Of a stretch of 64,000 bases of DNA, positions 11,316 through 22,357 are shown in pieces (within the stretch, counting starts at the first letter, position 1; each line of letters starts with the position of its first letter). The DNA lies in NCBI GenBank assembly GCA_021292165.1, contig CM037879.1, positions 42,555,802 to 42,619,801 on the forward strand. Direction: 5' to 3'. The DNA is from Shinisaurus crocodilurus. Lineage: Eukaryota > Chordata > Lepidosauria > Squamata > Shinisauridae. Below the pieces are notes generated by a model. That model saw nothing but the letters and a program-made list of their open reading frames with translations, was not told the DNA's origin and did not search any database. The position numbers were made by a program, and so were the translations under genes.

Positions 11316-11729
11316 AGCAATCCTATGGCACCCAAACCATCTAGATGGTCATAGGATTGTTCAGATTCTCAACTCCAAAGTTGGAAAATTGCTCCGATCT
11401 CAGAGCTGGGGATCCGTATTCGGATCCCCTCCCCCACAGCCAGCACAGAAAGAACCACACCAGCTGCTTCTATGAGGTCACAAAAGTGACCTCAGAGAAG
11501 GGGTTTAGCGGGCATTCTGGGGGACATCCTGGCAGCGCCTCCGCTTCCTCCCCTCCCCCTCTGAAGCGCTGCGGTTAGACAGCTGAAATCGGCCATCTAG
11601 CTGTTTTGCAGAGTGGGAGGATCGTGGAGGCGACCTCCACCTCTGCGCTCCCCCCACCCTGCATAGGATGCCCGTAATCTTCCGAGTTGTGGGGGGCTAC
11701 GGGCATCCCAATTGGATTGGGCCTTTATA
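11316..11729 (+). mobile_element. CAATCCTATGG-ended DNA element, copy 2
   Basis: Shares AAGAACCACACCAGCTGC and AAAGTGACCTCAGAGA with copy 4. The left end is itself a small hairpin (CAATCCTATGGC, then GTCATAGGATTG). Confidence 0.6.
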
Positions 11730-11853
11730 CTTCAGACCTGGAAGGATAAGCACTCACCACCTACTATTCAATGGACTGAAGTTCTTACTGCTCTTGCTGC
11801 ATTTGGACATATACCCCACAGCTGTCAATTTCATATGGATGCTTATTTAGATA

Positions 11854-12045
11854 TACAGCCATGCCTTGGATTGAGAGCATAATTCGTTCCGGAAATGTGC
11901 TTGTAATCCAAAACACTCTTATATCAAAACGAAATCCCCCCCAAAAAAATTGTACAGAGATGTTTAATTTAAGCCGTACTACAGTACTTGTATTGCAAGA
12001 CGTCGCTTGTATATCAAGTAAAAAAAAAATTAAATAAATATTTAA

Positions 12046-12048
<3 letters not shown>
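11854..12048 (+). mobile_element. pogo/Tigger-like MITE, 3'-truncated
   Basis: Starts CAGCCATGCCTTGGATTGAG after TA and follows the 14528 copy (opposite orientation) to TATATCAAGTAAAA, then runs into an (AT)n tract (12049-12082). It interrupts an L1-like fragment. Confidence 0.6.

Positions 12049-12082
<34 letters not shown>
12049..12082 (+). repeat. (AT)n microsatellite
   Basis: About 17 AT units replacing the lost end of a MITE. Confidence 0.9.
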
Positions 12083-12086
<4 letters not shown>

Positions 12087-12413
12087 GGGAGAAATATAAC
12101 TTGGTCCCAAGAGGTGGGGAGGTGCACAATGTTTATGTTTATGTTGTTGTTGTTGTTTGTATTCATTAGTAGTTGTAAGATTGGAGAAAATTTAATAAAA
12201 CATATTTTTTTAAAAAAAGATTAGTGTGTATGGATATGTTTTATGATATGTTCTTTCTTTTCTTTTTTCTTTTTCTTACCCCCCTCTTTTTTGGTGTGTG
12301 TCCCCCATTTTGTTGTTTTTTGTTTGTTATTGCTGTATTTGCCAATACATTAAAAATATTTTTTTTTAAAAAAAAAGTTAGCAGGTGGCAGCTGGGGCTT
12401 CTGGAGAACTTAA

Positions 12414-12556
12414 GGGCGCCATCCTATGCATGTTTAGACAGAAAAAAGTCCTTCAACTCCCAGCATGCCCCAGCCAGCCATGCTTCTGGGGAATGCTGGG
12501 AGAGTTGTAGGACTTTTTTCTTTCTGTCTGTCTAAACATGCATAAGACAGTGCCCT
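12414..12556. mobile_element. Palindromic MITE (TCCTATGCATGTTTAGAC)
   Basis: Left GCGCCATCCTATGCATGTTT and right AAACATGCATAAGACAGTGC are inverted, with AGAAAAAAGTCCTTCAACTC against GAGTTGTAGGACTTTTTTCT. Half-copies lie at 9838-9900 and 61990-62062. Confidence 0.6.
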
Positions 12557-12559
12557 AAG

Positions 12560-12690
12560 ACAGCTTTCCCTGACCTGGTGCCTTCCAGATATGTTGGACT
12601 GCAACTCCCATCATTCCCAGCCAGTACGGCCAATGATGGGAGTTGCAGTCCAACACATCGAGAGGACACTGCGGTAGAGAAGGCTGCCTC
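12560..12690. mobile_element. Palindromic MITE (GTTGGACTGCAACTCCCATC)
   Basis: Arms GTTGGACTGCAACTCCCATC and GATGGGAGTTGCAGTCCAAC flank a short centre. Single-arm or diverged copies are at 6148-6235, 16962-17062, 33558-33635 and 43605-43665. It is the common squamate-type repeat ending CCTGGTGCCCTCCAGATG. Confidence 0.65.
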
Positions 12691-13095
12691 AAGGTGGCCA
12701 CTTGCTGGGCTTGGTGTGTGTGTGGCACAGACGCCGCACTGGTGAGGAGCGGTTCGTGCACTGCCGCAGCGGCATGGGAGCGCTCGTATCCCATCACATC
12801 TACCTACTACGTTCAGTGGAGGCTGGTGGCTCCGATGTCGGTGGGGCGGTGTAGTTCACTCTGGGTCGTGGCCTGCACTTTAAATGAGCTATCCATGGTT
12901 CTGAACCCTAATCCCGCCCTAGGTTCAGCACCATGGATAGCTCCTTAAAAGTTCAGACCACAACCCAGAGTGAAATACACCGCGCCACCGACATTGCCTT
13001 CACTGCCTACATTGCTCTGGTAACGTTTGTATTGGAGGGACCACGTGGGCAAGAGCAGGAGCATGATACGAACATTGCTTTCCTCCCCAGTAGAT

Positions 13096-13265
13096 TTCAT
13101 AGAATCATAAGAGTGGGAAGGCGCCTACAAGGCCGTCGAGTCCAACCCCCTGCTCAATGCAGGAAACTAGAGGAGGGGCTCTCCCATCCAAGTAATAGCC
13201 AGGCCTGACCTGCTTAGCTCTCCACGCTCAGGCAAGCTGAGCCAGCGTGAGCCACAGACCTGTTA
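13096..13265 (-). mobile_element. 5S rRNA-headed, CR1-tailed SINE, copy 2
   Basis: Same composite as 1698-1873 with the same junction (GGGAGAGCCCCTCCTCTAG after the 5S C box). The tail ends in TATGATTCTATGA. Sharing the junction with copy 1 argues for a family rather than a chance fusion. Confidence 0.7.
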
Positions 13266-13346
13266 GTGTTCCCTGTCTGGTGGTAAGAAGGATCTTTCCA
13301 TTCTCCATAGTTCCCTGGATTGCTGATCAGGGGCAGAAGTGTAGTG

Positions 13347-13592
13347 CAGGCAGTCCCTGGGTTACGAACGTCCCGACTTATGGACAACTCATACCGTACT
13401 TAAGAACGGATTGCCATATATGTAAAAATCTGAGTTCAATACAATGGTTCGTACATATGAACGTACGCATTATACTTTGCGACACTTTGCAACACTTTGC
13501 AACATTGTGCGGCTTCTGTTCCCACTTACATACACATTCAACTTAAAGACAGACTTACGAACAGATCTCGTTCGTAACCCGGGGACTGCCTG
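13347..13592. mobile_element. MITE with CAGGCAGTCC ends
   Basis: CAGGCAGTCCCTGGGTTACG at the left and GTAACCCGGGGACTGCCTG at the right are inverted copies. The form resembles Tigger-type termini known in other vertebrates. TA follows on the right. Non-coding. Confidence 0.65.
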
Positions 13593-13793
13593 TAATATGC
13601 TCTCCACCACTTCGCAGGGCAATACAGATTCCTGGATTACCAAGCCAGTCGCATGCACATCCGAGAGAAAGCTGCCAGTGTGGATACACGCTGGGCTGCT
13701 TAAGATGAGATGTGGGCAGCTGTATGGCGTACATGGAACGCAGGACATTATGGGGCAGCCTTTGGATCAGTTGTTCAAGCCCCAAAAGCACTG

Positions 13794-14130
13794 GGGGTGG
13801 CCACTTATGCATCACCAAAAATGAAGAAATGCCTCGCCAAAAAGCTCAAAGGAGGACACAGATTTGCATAACACTTGCATATGCTGATTTCTATGTGTAG
13901 ATACAAATTTAGAAACAACTGCTGTAATTTAAATACAATACATCTCACCAGAGTGGGGAAGACTGTGACCAGGCGGCGACCTGTGTGCCTACTCAGTCTG
14001 CTGTTCAGATGCCATTGATGGGAAACTACAAGGCCTGGCTCTCCCTTCTTCTTTGAGAAACTGAGTCACATTATTGGTGTCCTAGCAACAAGAGGACTGT
14101 CCTCTGTAAAGTAGTGCATATGGCCACCCT
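13794..14130 (+). mobile_element. GTGGCCAC-type DNA element, copy 3, with target duplication
   Basis: A 337-bp copy from GGGGTGGCCAC to TGGCCACCCT, flanked by AGCACTG on both sides (13787-13793 and 14131-14137). A duplication of 7-8 bp suggests a hAT-type element. The SINE site is empty. Confidence 0.7.
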
Positions 14131-15787
14131 AGCACTGAACACCGAATGGAAAACAACAGACCGGTGTGGCCTTGGTATTGCCCCGACAGAGCACACCTAT
14201 TGAATCCAACACCACCCATTGACTGGCCCAGCCTCCATACAACAATCACTGGAATGATATTTCTCCCCCCACCCCCAATTGGGTTTTTGTTTAATGCAAG
14301 GCAGCATCAGAGAGTGCAATGAAGAGCAAGAAGAGCAGCAGGGAAGAGGGCTGCTGAACGCTTTGTCTTCCTGCTGCTCTCTCTCCACTCAAAATGCGCC
14401 CCCAGCTGCTTTCCCACACCTGTGGGGTGGGGGTGGAGACATGGGGTTTCCCCGTGGAAGAAAGGGATAAACAGCTTCCCTGGCCCCTCTTCCCACTCTT
14501 GCTTGTATTTCATTTAAAATCAAAGTACAGTAATACCTTGGATTGCAAGTAACTTGGTTTGAGAGCGTTTTGCAAGACAAGCAAATTTTTAAATATTTAT
14601 TTATTTATTTATTTACTTGATATACAAGCAACGTCTTGCAATACAAGCATTGTAGTACGGCTTAAATTAAAAATCTCTGTCCAAATTTTTTTGGGGGGAT
14701 TTCGTTTTGATATAAGAGTGTTTTGGATTATAAGCACGTTTCCGGAACGAATTATGCTCTCAATCCAAGGCATGACTGTATCAGGAGAAAGCATCACACG
14801 GCTGATCGTGGTGTGCAGTTGAAGCTGAGGAAGCTGGGAGTGAGACAACACATTGCTAGGAAACATGGCGAGTGGATGGGAGGAAGGCGCCTGCAGGGGC
14901 TTAACCCTTCACCTGCCTGTCTATTCTCACCTACACTTGTCCCCCAAGTCCATCTCGAATTATTACGAAATATGTATTTCAAATCATCCCCCCCCCCCAG
15001 CCTTGGGGCATATTTGCTGGGGAGAATCAGCAGCTGTGGGAGCCGCTCCAGGTTCAGAGGGGGGGGGCTGTGCTCCCCAGAAGCATTTGTCCCCGCCTCC
15101 ACTGGGCAGGCAGGCTACATCACTGGCCAGAGCTCCCAGCCCGTACACATGCCCTGACCAGAGCCACCATGTTGATGCTGCCAGCCCCACCCAGCATGGG
15201 CATCACTAACATGGCAGCATCAGCCAGGACAGGACACGCATGCTCTGTGGGGCTGGCACTGCTCTGCACTCAGCACCACCAGCAGAGCTGTATCTGCTGT
15301 GGTGGCTGTGCCAGCAGGTCAGCAGCACTAGTGGTGCACCCTGCCGGGGGCCCTGGCATTTGCCCCACCGTGCTGGGTACTGGTGCTGGGCCCCATGGCA
15401 CCTCTCCCTGCTGCTCACTCCGCAGATTTGGGAACATGCCGTGGGAACGTAATTTTGCCCTTACTAAAACTCAGAGCTGTAGCAGTTTTCTCCCCAGCAT
15501 ATTCCAGATGGTTATGCACATTTCCTGGTCAGTTTAGGGCAGCAGATCTCAGCGGGAAAGGGTTTTCTGCTGAAAAAGCAGCATTGGCACAGGCTGTCCA
15601 TGTCACTTTATTTTACCAAGCCACATGTACGAATATAAGTGGATCCAATATAATCAATTCATAGGCCTCCAGACAATAGTCAGAATGATTTTTATAGAGA
15701 GAAAACCAGTGGGACCCACAACAAAATCTTGCGGTGTGGGTGCTCCTGTTCAGGATACCCCATTCCGCTCTATCCCCCCTCTATTTT
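14131..15787. other. Intergenic apart from the MITE at 14528
   Basis: 14840-15450 is GC-rich with several short frames on both strands, none resembling a known protein. No gene is supported. Confidence 0.45.
14528..14778 (-). mobile_element. pogo/Tigger-like MITE, complete copy
   Basis: Inverted ends CAGTAATACCTTGGATTGC and GGATTGAG...CATGACTG read in opposite directions, with TA on both sides (14526-14527, 14779-14780). The TA duplication and the CAGT...ACTG ends fit the Tc1/mariner superfamily. Non-coding. Confidence 0.7.
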
Positions 15788-15978
15788 GGAGGGTCCATGG
15801 CTCAGTGGAAGAGCACCTGCTTTCCATGCAGAAGGTCCCAAGTTTGATCCCCAGCATCTCCAGGTAGAGCCGGATAACTCTTGCCTTAAACCCCACAGAG
15901 CTGCTGCCAGTCAGTGTCAACAATACTGGGCTAGATGGACCAGGGGACTGACTCAGTGTACAGCAGCCTCCTATGTTA
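15788..15978 (+). mobile_element. tRNA-Ala-like SINE, no 5S part
   Basis: Head GTCCATGGCTCAGTGGAAGA, anticodon region CTTTCCATGC, body GAGCTGCTGCCAGTCAGTG, tail CAGCAGCCTCCTATGTTA. It shows the usual form of the family without a 5S head. Confidence 0.8.
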
Positions 15979-15998
15979 CAGCAGCAGCACCCTACTTT

Positions 15999-16005
15999 TT
16001 CAACC

Positions 16006-16064
<59 letters not shown>

Positions 16065-16079
16065 GCACGCACACGCACA

Positions 16080-16110
<31 letters not shown>

Positions 16111-16111
16111 T
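15999..16111 (+). repeat. (CT)n(CA)n(GA)n compound microsatellite
   Basis: CT repeats, then CA/CG repeats, then GA repeats. The CT and GA blocks are complementary. Confidence 0.95.
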
Positions 16112-17261
16112 TCATCCTATTTGGAATGTTAATCAGCTTCGATAGCAACGATGCACAACTAGCAGATGTGGTAGTCAACAAAGCGTGATGGGGCCTACTC
16201 AGTCAATGGATTTTGGGATGCCATTAAAGGTGGCAATTTGGGTGCAGACAAACCATGGGACAAAATCCACTAGGAAGTCTTCCTTACATTAGGCCCATTG
16301 CAATGAAGAGGAACTGCAGAAGACCACCATGTTCATGAGTGGTGAACAGATGCCATTTGGATTGTCCACCTCAGGCACCAGCCTTGGGCTGGCTCTGACA
16401 AGGTAGGATAAACCAACTTCCCAAGCAATGCAACCCATGTCATTTTACCAAAGAAATTAAACTGTGACGTGACCACCCTTTTTTCCCAATTAACAGATTG
16501 GGTAAACAAAGTACATGAAATATTAACATAATTCGTATTTAGAAATGCAATGGCAATTGAATTAGGCAGTGTTTTGTAACTGTCCCTAAGAGGGAGGGGA
16601 AAGTTTCCGACATACTCACGATACGCCCTCACAATCACTTTGGCAAACAAAATGTGAGATGGTTATATTTTATATTATGGGATAATGAGTTCAGAGTTGT
16701 ATAACCTAGAAATCTTTTACTACATGAGGTGGTGATACGGGCATTAAAGTCATAATGTCAGTTGTTATCATTGGTGCCACATTCTCAAAGACATCAGGAG
16801 ACTCGAACTGACTGGCTAAGAGTTCCTGTTGAAGAACTAGCGTACTTGAACCTGAAAAATCTGGATCTCCTAGTCTGTTTAGAAGAGAAACATAGCTGCA
16901 TTAATTTGCTGTTTATCACAGGCTCCTCTCCCACCTAAATTTTCCTCAGATACCCTTCTGCAGCCTTCCCAACCTGGTGCCCTCCAGATGTGTTAGACTG
17001 CATCTCCCTAGCTGGGGATGATGGGACTTTCTTTCCAGCACATCTGGAGGGCACCGGGTTGGCCTACTGAATATAAACTGAAGAGCGTCGCTTCAGCTCA
17101 GAAAACATACTGGCATCTAGCTAAGACAAGCAGGGCTGGATTAACAAGGGAAAACAGTGGGCCACGCTTCTCAGAAGCATGCTTCTCAGTCTTTTACTTC
17201 ATGGTTGTAGGAATATTGCAGACTGTCCCTGTAGAAATCTAAAGGGTAGTACATCTAATAT

Positions 17262-17368
17262 TAGTCCTACGTAGAGTAGACCCATTGAAATGAATGGGGC
17301 TTAAGTTAGCCATGACCAACTTAAGTCCCATTCATTTCAATGGGTTTACTCTGCATAGGACTAACATG
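17262..17368. mobile_element. Palindromic MITE (CCCATTGAAATGAATGGG)
   Basis: Arms TTAGTCCTACGTAGAGTAG with CCCATTGAAATGAATGGG, and CCCATTCATTTCAATGGG with CATAGGACTAA. Fragments of the same kind appear at 26439-26515, 55425-55460 and 59000-59075. Confidence 0.55.
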
Positions 17369-17659
17369 GGACACCACCCTACATCTTCAGGGCTCTGTAC
17401 CGCCTTGGCCTTTCTCATAGCCGGCTATAATTTCCCTTTACTGCCCAGCTATATCCCTAATATCCACCCCATAAAAATCTACCATAAAGATCTTGCTTGT
17501 GATCTACCATAAAGATCTTGTCTTTCTCTCCAGCTTTGTCTCACCCCCCATCCTAGAAAGCTGCTGGAAAGTGCTTAAAGAGACAAAAGCCTTTAAACTA
17601 AACTTTGGGATTTGCAGCTAGGCAGTTGATCTTTCTTTCATGGAATTTGGCATTATGCC

Positions 17660-17885
17660 AGGGGTGGGGAACCTTCTTTTCTCCTGAGGGCCCCATATGT
17701 CAGCGGATGGCATTAAGGGGCCGCATGCCAGCAGTGGGCGTGGGCAGAGCCAGCAGCGAGTGAGCTGTGGGCTCTCCTTCCCCCACTCTCTCCTAAACAC
17801 ACACGCACACACATACAGAAACATATATACATGAACACACACATAGCCATCTGCTCGGTCACTGCCTCACACTGACACAGGGCTT
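17660..17885 (+). mobile_element. CAGGGGTG-type hAT-like fragment
   Basis: Starts CAGGGGTGGGGAACC, then GAGGGCCCCATATG, as in the other CAGGGGTG elements. The right end is not clear. It includes a CACACACG-rich stretch (17797-17845). Similar left ends occur at 8780 and 35601. Confidence 0.45.
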
Positions 17886-17914
17886 TTTCTACGGGAGGCT
17901 GTTAATGCACTATA

Positions 17915-18172
17915 CAGTAATACCTTGGATTGCAAGCATAATTCGTTCCGGAACCGTGCTTGTAATCCAAAACACTCTTATATCAAAGCGAGTCTCTGGC
18001 AGGCATGAGCGGGGCCGATTTCAGCCCGCTACGTCCGCTCGAGGCGAGCGGTTACATCCCTACACTTGTCTTGCAAGACCTTGCTCGTTTATCAAGTCAA
18101 AATTTTTTTAACAATTTGCTTGCCTTGCAAAACGCTCTCAGACCAAGTTACTTGCAATCCAAGGTATTACTG
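17915..18172 (+). mobile_element. pogo/Tigger-like MITE, variant middle
   Basis: Ends CAGTAATACCTTGGATTGC and GGTATTACTG, TA at both sides. The middle (GAGCGGGGCCGATTTC and beyond) differs from the 14528 copy, so it is a separate subfamily or rearranged. Confidence 0.65.
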
Positions 18173-18496
18173 TATCTACTTTCGGTTTCTTTGCAGAATT
18201 GAGATCCGAGCACTACATGAAGAACATTTCCTTTCCTGCTTTTCTGCCACCTAACCTCCAGGTGGCACTGTGGTATAGCGGAATAGTGCAAATACACAAG
18301 TGAAAAAAGCATGAAAAAAGTGAAAATAAAATAATATACCACATTTTCCGTACTCTTAAAAAAATAAGAAAAAATCACCAAAAGTGCTCTTTAGACACAG
18401 AAGCTAAACTGGAGGGTCATGACGTCTAAAGAACCTGTAAACAACCGTGAGTAGGGAATGATGAGTAAATAAATGCCTCATGTAGAAAAGCTTAGA

Positions 18497-18526
18497 CACA
18501 AACACACACACACACACACACACTGA

Positions 18527-18571
<45 letters not shown>

Positions 18572-18582
18572 ACGCACACACA
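18497..18582 (+). repeat. (CA)n(TGTC)n(TC)n(CA)n compound microsatellite
   Basis: Four simple-repeat blocks in a row (18497-18523, 18526-18551, 18552-18570, 18571-18582). Confidence 0.9.
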
Positions 18583-19045
18583 TGCAACACGCAGACTCCA
18601 ACCCCCCCCCCCGGATTCTCCCCACAGAGGGATCTTCATCAGACTCTTCAGGGAGATAAAGGTTAAACCTCTCCTCCCATAGCTCCTCTCCCCAGCTTTC
18701 TTTTCCCTGCTGGTAGAGGAGAACTGGCTGCTCTAGCCCACTGTACTTGATGGTTTCTCCAGAATAAGATTCTTGAGGGAGAGAGCACAGACTGTGGAGA
18801 GTCAGAGATCTTTTGCCACTCTAGCCTGTTGTATTCTATGGTTTATCTCTCAAGTATGTTGTTCTCTATTCTCTGTGGTTTCCCTTTCAAGAATGAGAAA
18901 CCACAGAATATGGTGGGCTAGTGCAGCACAAGGGTCCATTTTGGGGCCCAGAGGTACAAAGAGAGAAGGGGGTGAGGAGGGGAATTGGGGGAGACCTGGG
19001 GCACCTGTGTGCTGCCGGGGGGGTGTCTCCCCACAGATTGCCCAC

Positions 19046-19283
19046 ATGTGGCCGTGTGGCGTAGTGGTTAGGGTGTTGGACTAAGTCTCGGGAGATCCGG
19101 GTTCTAGTCCCCGCTCGGCCATGAAACTCACTGGGTGACTTTGGGCCAGTCACTGACTCTCAGCCTAACCTACCTCACAGGGTTGTTGTGAGGATTAAAT
19201 GGAGAGGAGGAGGATAATGTAAGCCGCCTTGGGTTCCTTGCAGGAAAAAAGGCAGGGTATAAATTAAATAAATAAATAAATAA
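19046..19283 (+). mobile_element. tRNA-derived SINE, full length
   Basis: Copy of the GTGGCGTAGTGG SINE with head, B-box-like GGGTTCTAGTCC, MIR-like core, GGGTTCCTTGCAGG tail and A-rich (AATA)n end. Confidence 0.85.
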
Positions 19284-20335
19284 AATGTGTGTTATTCAAA
19301 GAAGTAACATCCTGAGTTTGTCCTATAGACTGTGAGTGATGCAGCTGAACAGGGAATGAGGGAAAGAATGTATTGCCACTTGAGGTTTGTTGTTTCCAGG
19401 TTACGTTGGTGGGGTGGCCTTAAGGAAACCTGAGCTGTGAGGGACAGAACGTTACTGAGGAGCAGGAGAACCAGCAGTGTGTCAGGCAGAGTCATTGTGG
19501 GAGCATCACATCGTCGTGGCAGCTGGGCAACGTTGTGGCACTGAGCAAAACCTCAGCCAATACACAGAACTAAAATGTGAGCATATTGTACTGAGTGGGG
19601 TGCCAGACACTGAAATTGTCATGTATTGAAAGGAAGTTTCTTATTTTTTATCTTATAGTTGTTTAAATCCATAGTGTTTGTTTGGGTTTGAACTCTCATG
19701 CCAGATCACCACACAATTGGGTAGCTTGCACTTTGCCACAATAGTGTAAGAAACTGGCCCAGCAGCAGTGCAGTTCTGTTTGAGAATTGCAGGCCAAAGA
19801 GGGTTTACCCTATTGACACAAACAAGAGACACACAAAAGCTTGAGACGTAGCTGAAAGATGACAAGGCTGGGCCCCCAACTAGAAAAATAAAATGGGGCT
19901 TCAACAAACCTGCAGAGAGTTGATTGGCCCTGAAATATAACAGTCAAGGCACTGAGCAATGAGATTAGAGAGGTCAGCAGTAGATGAGGAAATGTATTAC
20001 ACAACCTCCAGGATAAGGAGTTTTGAAAAATAATCTAGGGTGGGCACAACTTTGAAAGAGTACAAAGTTGGGGGGCATATTTTCTAGAGAACCTTTATCA
20101 TCAGAACAGTTATATGTTGAATGCAGCAGTCTTCAGATTTTCATGAAGGCAGCAATAATTATCCCCTTACCATTTACTAGTCCACACATGAGGCTACACC
20201 AGAGAATGCACATATAATTTGCACATTTTCTTCCCATGCTTCAGACATTGCAGTATTCCTTGTGTAGTCACACAATGGACACTGGATGCTTCCAGATGGC
20301 AGGCTTCTTAGCCCTACCGATCAAAAGACATTGGC

Positions 20336-21231
20336 CATGTTCACACGTCATGCTAAGCCCCTGCGAACAAGCTATGCAGTGTGGGTTGTTTGTGGAACAA
20401 CCCAGAGCGCACCTGACAGACTATCAGGCTCACTGTGGCTTGTGGAGACTTGGGGAAGTATTGAAATGAAAAGGTGGAGGGCACTGAGATGTGTCAGTTC
20501 AACACTTAAAATTGAGAGAATTACATTGCTAAGAGGGATCTATTGCCCCCCCTTTTGGTGCACCTACTTTTGCTCCTCCCTGCCCCCCCCCCCCCCGTTT
20601 TCCGGTGCTTTTCAATTGACAACTCAGCAATTGGTCCCTGGCAACTGTGTGCAAATAAGCCTATATATGCAGTCTCACTTTGTCAATTTCCATGTACCTT
20701 ACCTACTCTACTTTGCTGCTCCCTTTGACAGTTGAAACATACGAGGAAATTGTATGACAAGTCTACACATATCAGACAGCCATAAGAGTGCACAAGCAAA
20801 AGACTGACAAAAATAATAAGAAAAAAAAATCACAAACACATTTGCACAATTTTCTGGGGCCAAAAAAATAATTTTAAAAAGGAGTGGTTAACCAGTGATG
20901 GTTGCACCAAAGTGCTGTTTGGTCATCGGTTGAGGGGCTGTCACTGGTGGTGGCAAGGGCAAGATCACAAAGAGCGGTAGGGGGCATTGCTGCTCTTGCC
21001 AAGCAGCTTGCTGCTAGCAGATCCCCAAAACCCACGATGAAATTGCTCTCCCAGGTTCAGACAACACAACAACCCGCTGCGGATCAAACAACCCCTAGAA
21101 CAAGCCGTGGGTTGTCAGGGTGGCTTGTTGCCAAAACGTAAGCCACCCCACAGAAAGCAATCTAGATTCAGATGATGTGATAATCCATCATGGCTAGTTA
21201 ACCATTGTGGGTTGAGATGTGAACACAGTCA
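20336..21231 (+). mobile_element. Long GTTCACA-ended DNA element, copy 1
   Basis: Ends ATGTTCACACGTCATG and GATGTGAACACAGTC. The interior (GGTGGAGGGCACTGAGATG, TCAGTTCAACACTTAAAA, AACCAGTGATGG) is shared with 61274-61965. Terminal GGTTCAGACAACACAACAAC links it to the foldback element at 6558. Confidence 0.6.
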
Positions 21232-21529
21232 TTGTGAAGCTATTGTGCAGGGTTGCTGCTTTCTCTCCTATTGAGGGCCTCAGCAATAGCTGTTGGTAGC
21301 TGGAAAGAGAGAGGCTCTCAGCTGGATAAAATATCATTCCTTGGATTCTTTGGAGAAAGCCATGATTACTAACTGGCATGAAACAAATATAGCATTCTAG
21401 TGCAGTATTTATTCATTTATACGTTCATTATTTTGACTTATCCCACCTTTCCACATACATAGTGCCCAACAATAGTAAAATAATAGCATTTTTTAAAGAT
21501 AGGAACATCTAAAAGACAACTTGGGCTAT

Positions 21530-21656
21530 GAAGACGAAGAAGACGAAGACGAAGACGAAGACGAAGAAGAAGACGAAGAAGAAGAAGAAGAAGAAGAAGA
21601 AGAAGAAGAAGAAGAAGAAGAAGAAGAAGAAGAAGAAGAAGAAGACGACGACGACG
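21530..21656 (+). repeat. (GAA/GAC)n tract
   Basis: A 127-bp purine-rich array of GAA units with GAC units at both ends. The open frames through it in both directions are artefacts. Confidence 0.9.
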
Positions 21657-21699
21657 ACCCCAGGGGAGGGAGGTGGTGGTCCCAGCATTGAAAGTGTTT

Positions 21700-22060
21700 C
21701 TTGGAAAAGCTATTGCTCAAATCTAATATGGTATTGAGATTTGGGGGTTAAAGCATAGCAATTTGAAAGAGCTGGAGGTGTGTCAAAATAATTTCCTCAG
21801 AAATATATTGGCAGTACCTCCCAGGGACCCCAGCTCCCTTCCTTAGAGTAGAGACAGGTTTGTCCTTTTTGTATCACAAGAGAGTCTTGGATATGCTTGA
21901 GGATCACCTTCCCAAACTTTGCTTGAGAGAACAAATGAAGAAAGGAGGCTCAGCCAAGTCATGTGAAGAGTTGTTAATTTCTAAAAATCTACCACCCAAT
22001 ATTTTCACTATTCCTGGAGGCAAAAATAAGTTGAGAGATGGGATGTATGGATAACAATAA
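21700..22060 (+). mobile_element. LINE reverse-transcriptase C-terminal fragment
   Basis: Translations include QNNFLRNILAVPP and VETGLSFLYHKRVLDML, a pattern typical of LINE C-termini (QN.FLR.IL.VP). It ends near 22052. The family was not assigned. Confidence 0.4.
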
Positions 22061-22357
22061 GAACTTAGAGCTTATCAAATTCTCAGTTATTTTTCAGTGG
22101 TATTTTTTAAATTCAAAATGGATCATGAAATAGCCTAATATCTACAAACTCTCACTTTTGCTTTATTGAAAATTGCATTTACAAAATTAAATTTTCAAAC
22201 CATGCCTACAGTATTCTTGGATGGAAGATATATGCAGGCTTTAAGAAATTTGCAGCTCTGTAACCTGGTTCGCACATTGCAAGAACTATTGCTGAGAATG
22301 AAGCTGGAGAAAGAGAGCATGCTAGTTTTTTCACTACCAAATTACTGCTTTTTTAAC

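Larger units (their letters stand above)
11735..12380 (+). mobile_element. Possible L1-like 3' end interrupted by a MITE
   Basis: A short coding scrap before 11850, then T- and A-rich 3' sequence (12090-12375) with poly-A, split by the pogo-like MITE. Recognition is weak. Confidence 0.35.
16112..20335. other. Intergenic, repeats noted separately
   Basis: Between the listed elements (17262, 17660, 17915, 18497, 19046) I recognise nothing. 16200-16960 and 19284-20335 look like unique or old sequence. Confidence 0.5.

Noticed and set aside
15790..15860. tRNA-Ala gene
   Set aside because: The cloverleaf is degraded and a SINE body follows; it is a SINE head.
21526..21737. Poly-Ser (minus) and poly-Lys (plus) frames
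   Set aside because: Translations of the GAA/GAC array.
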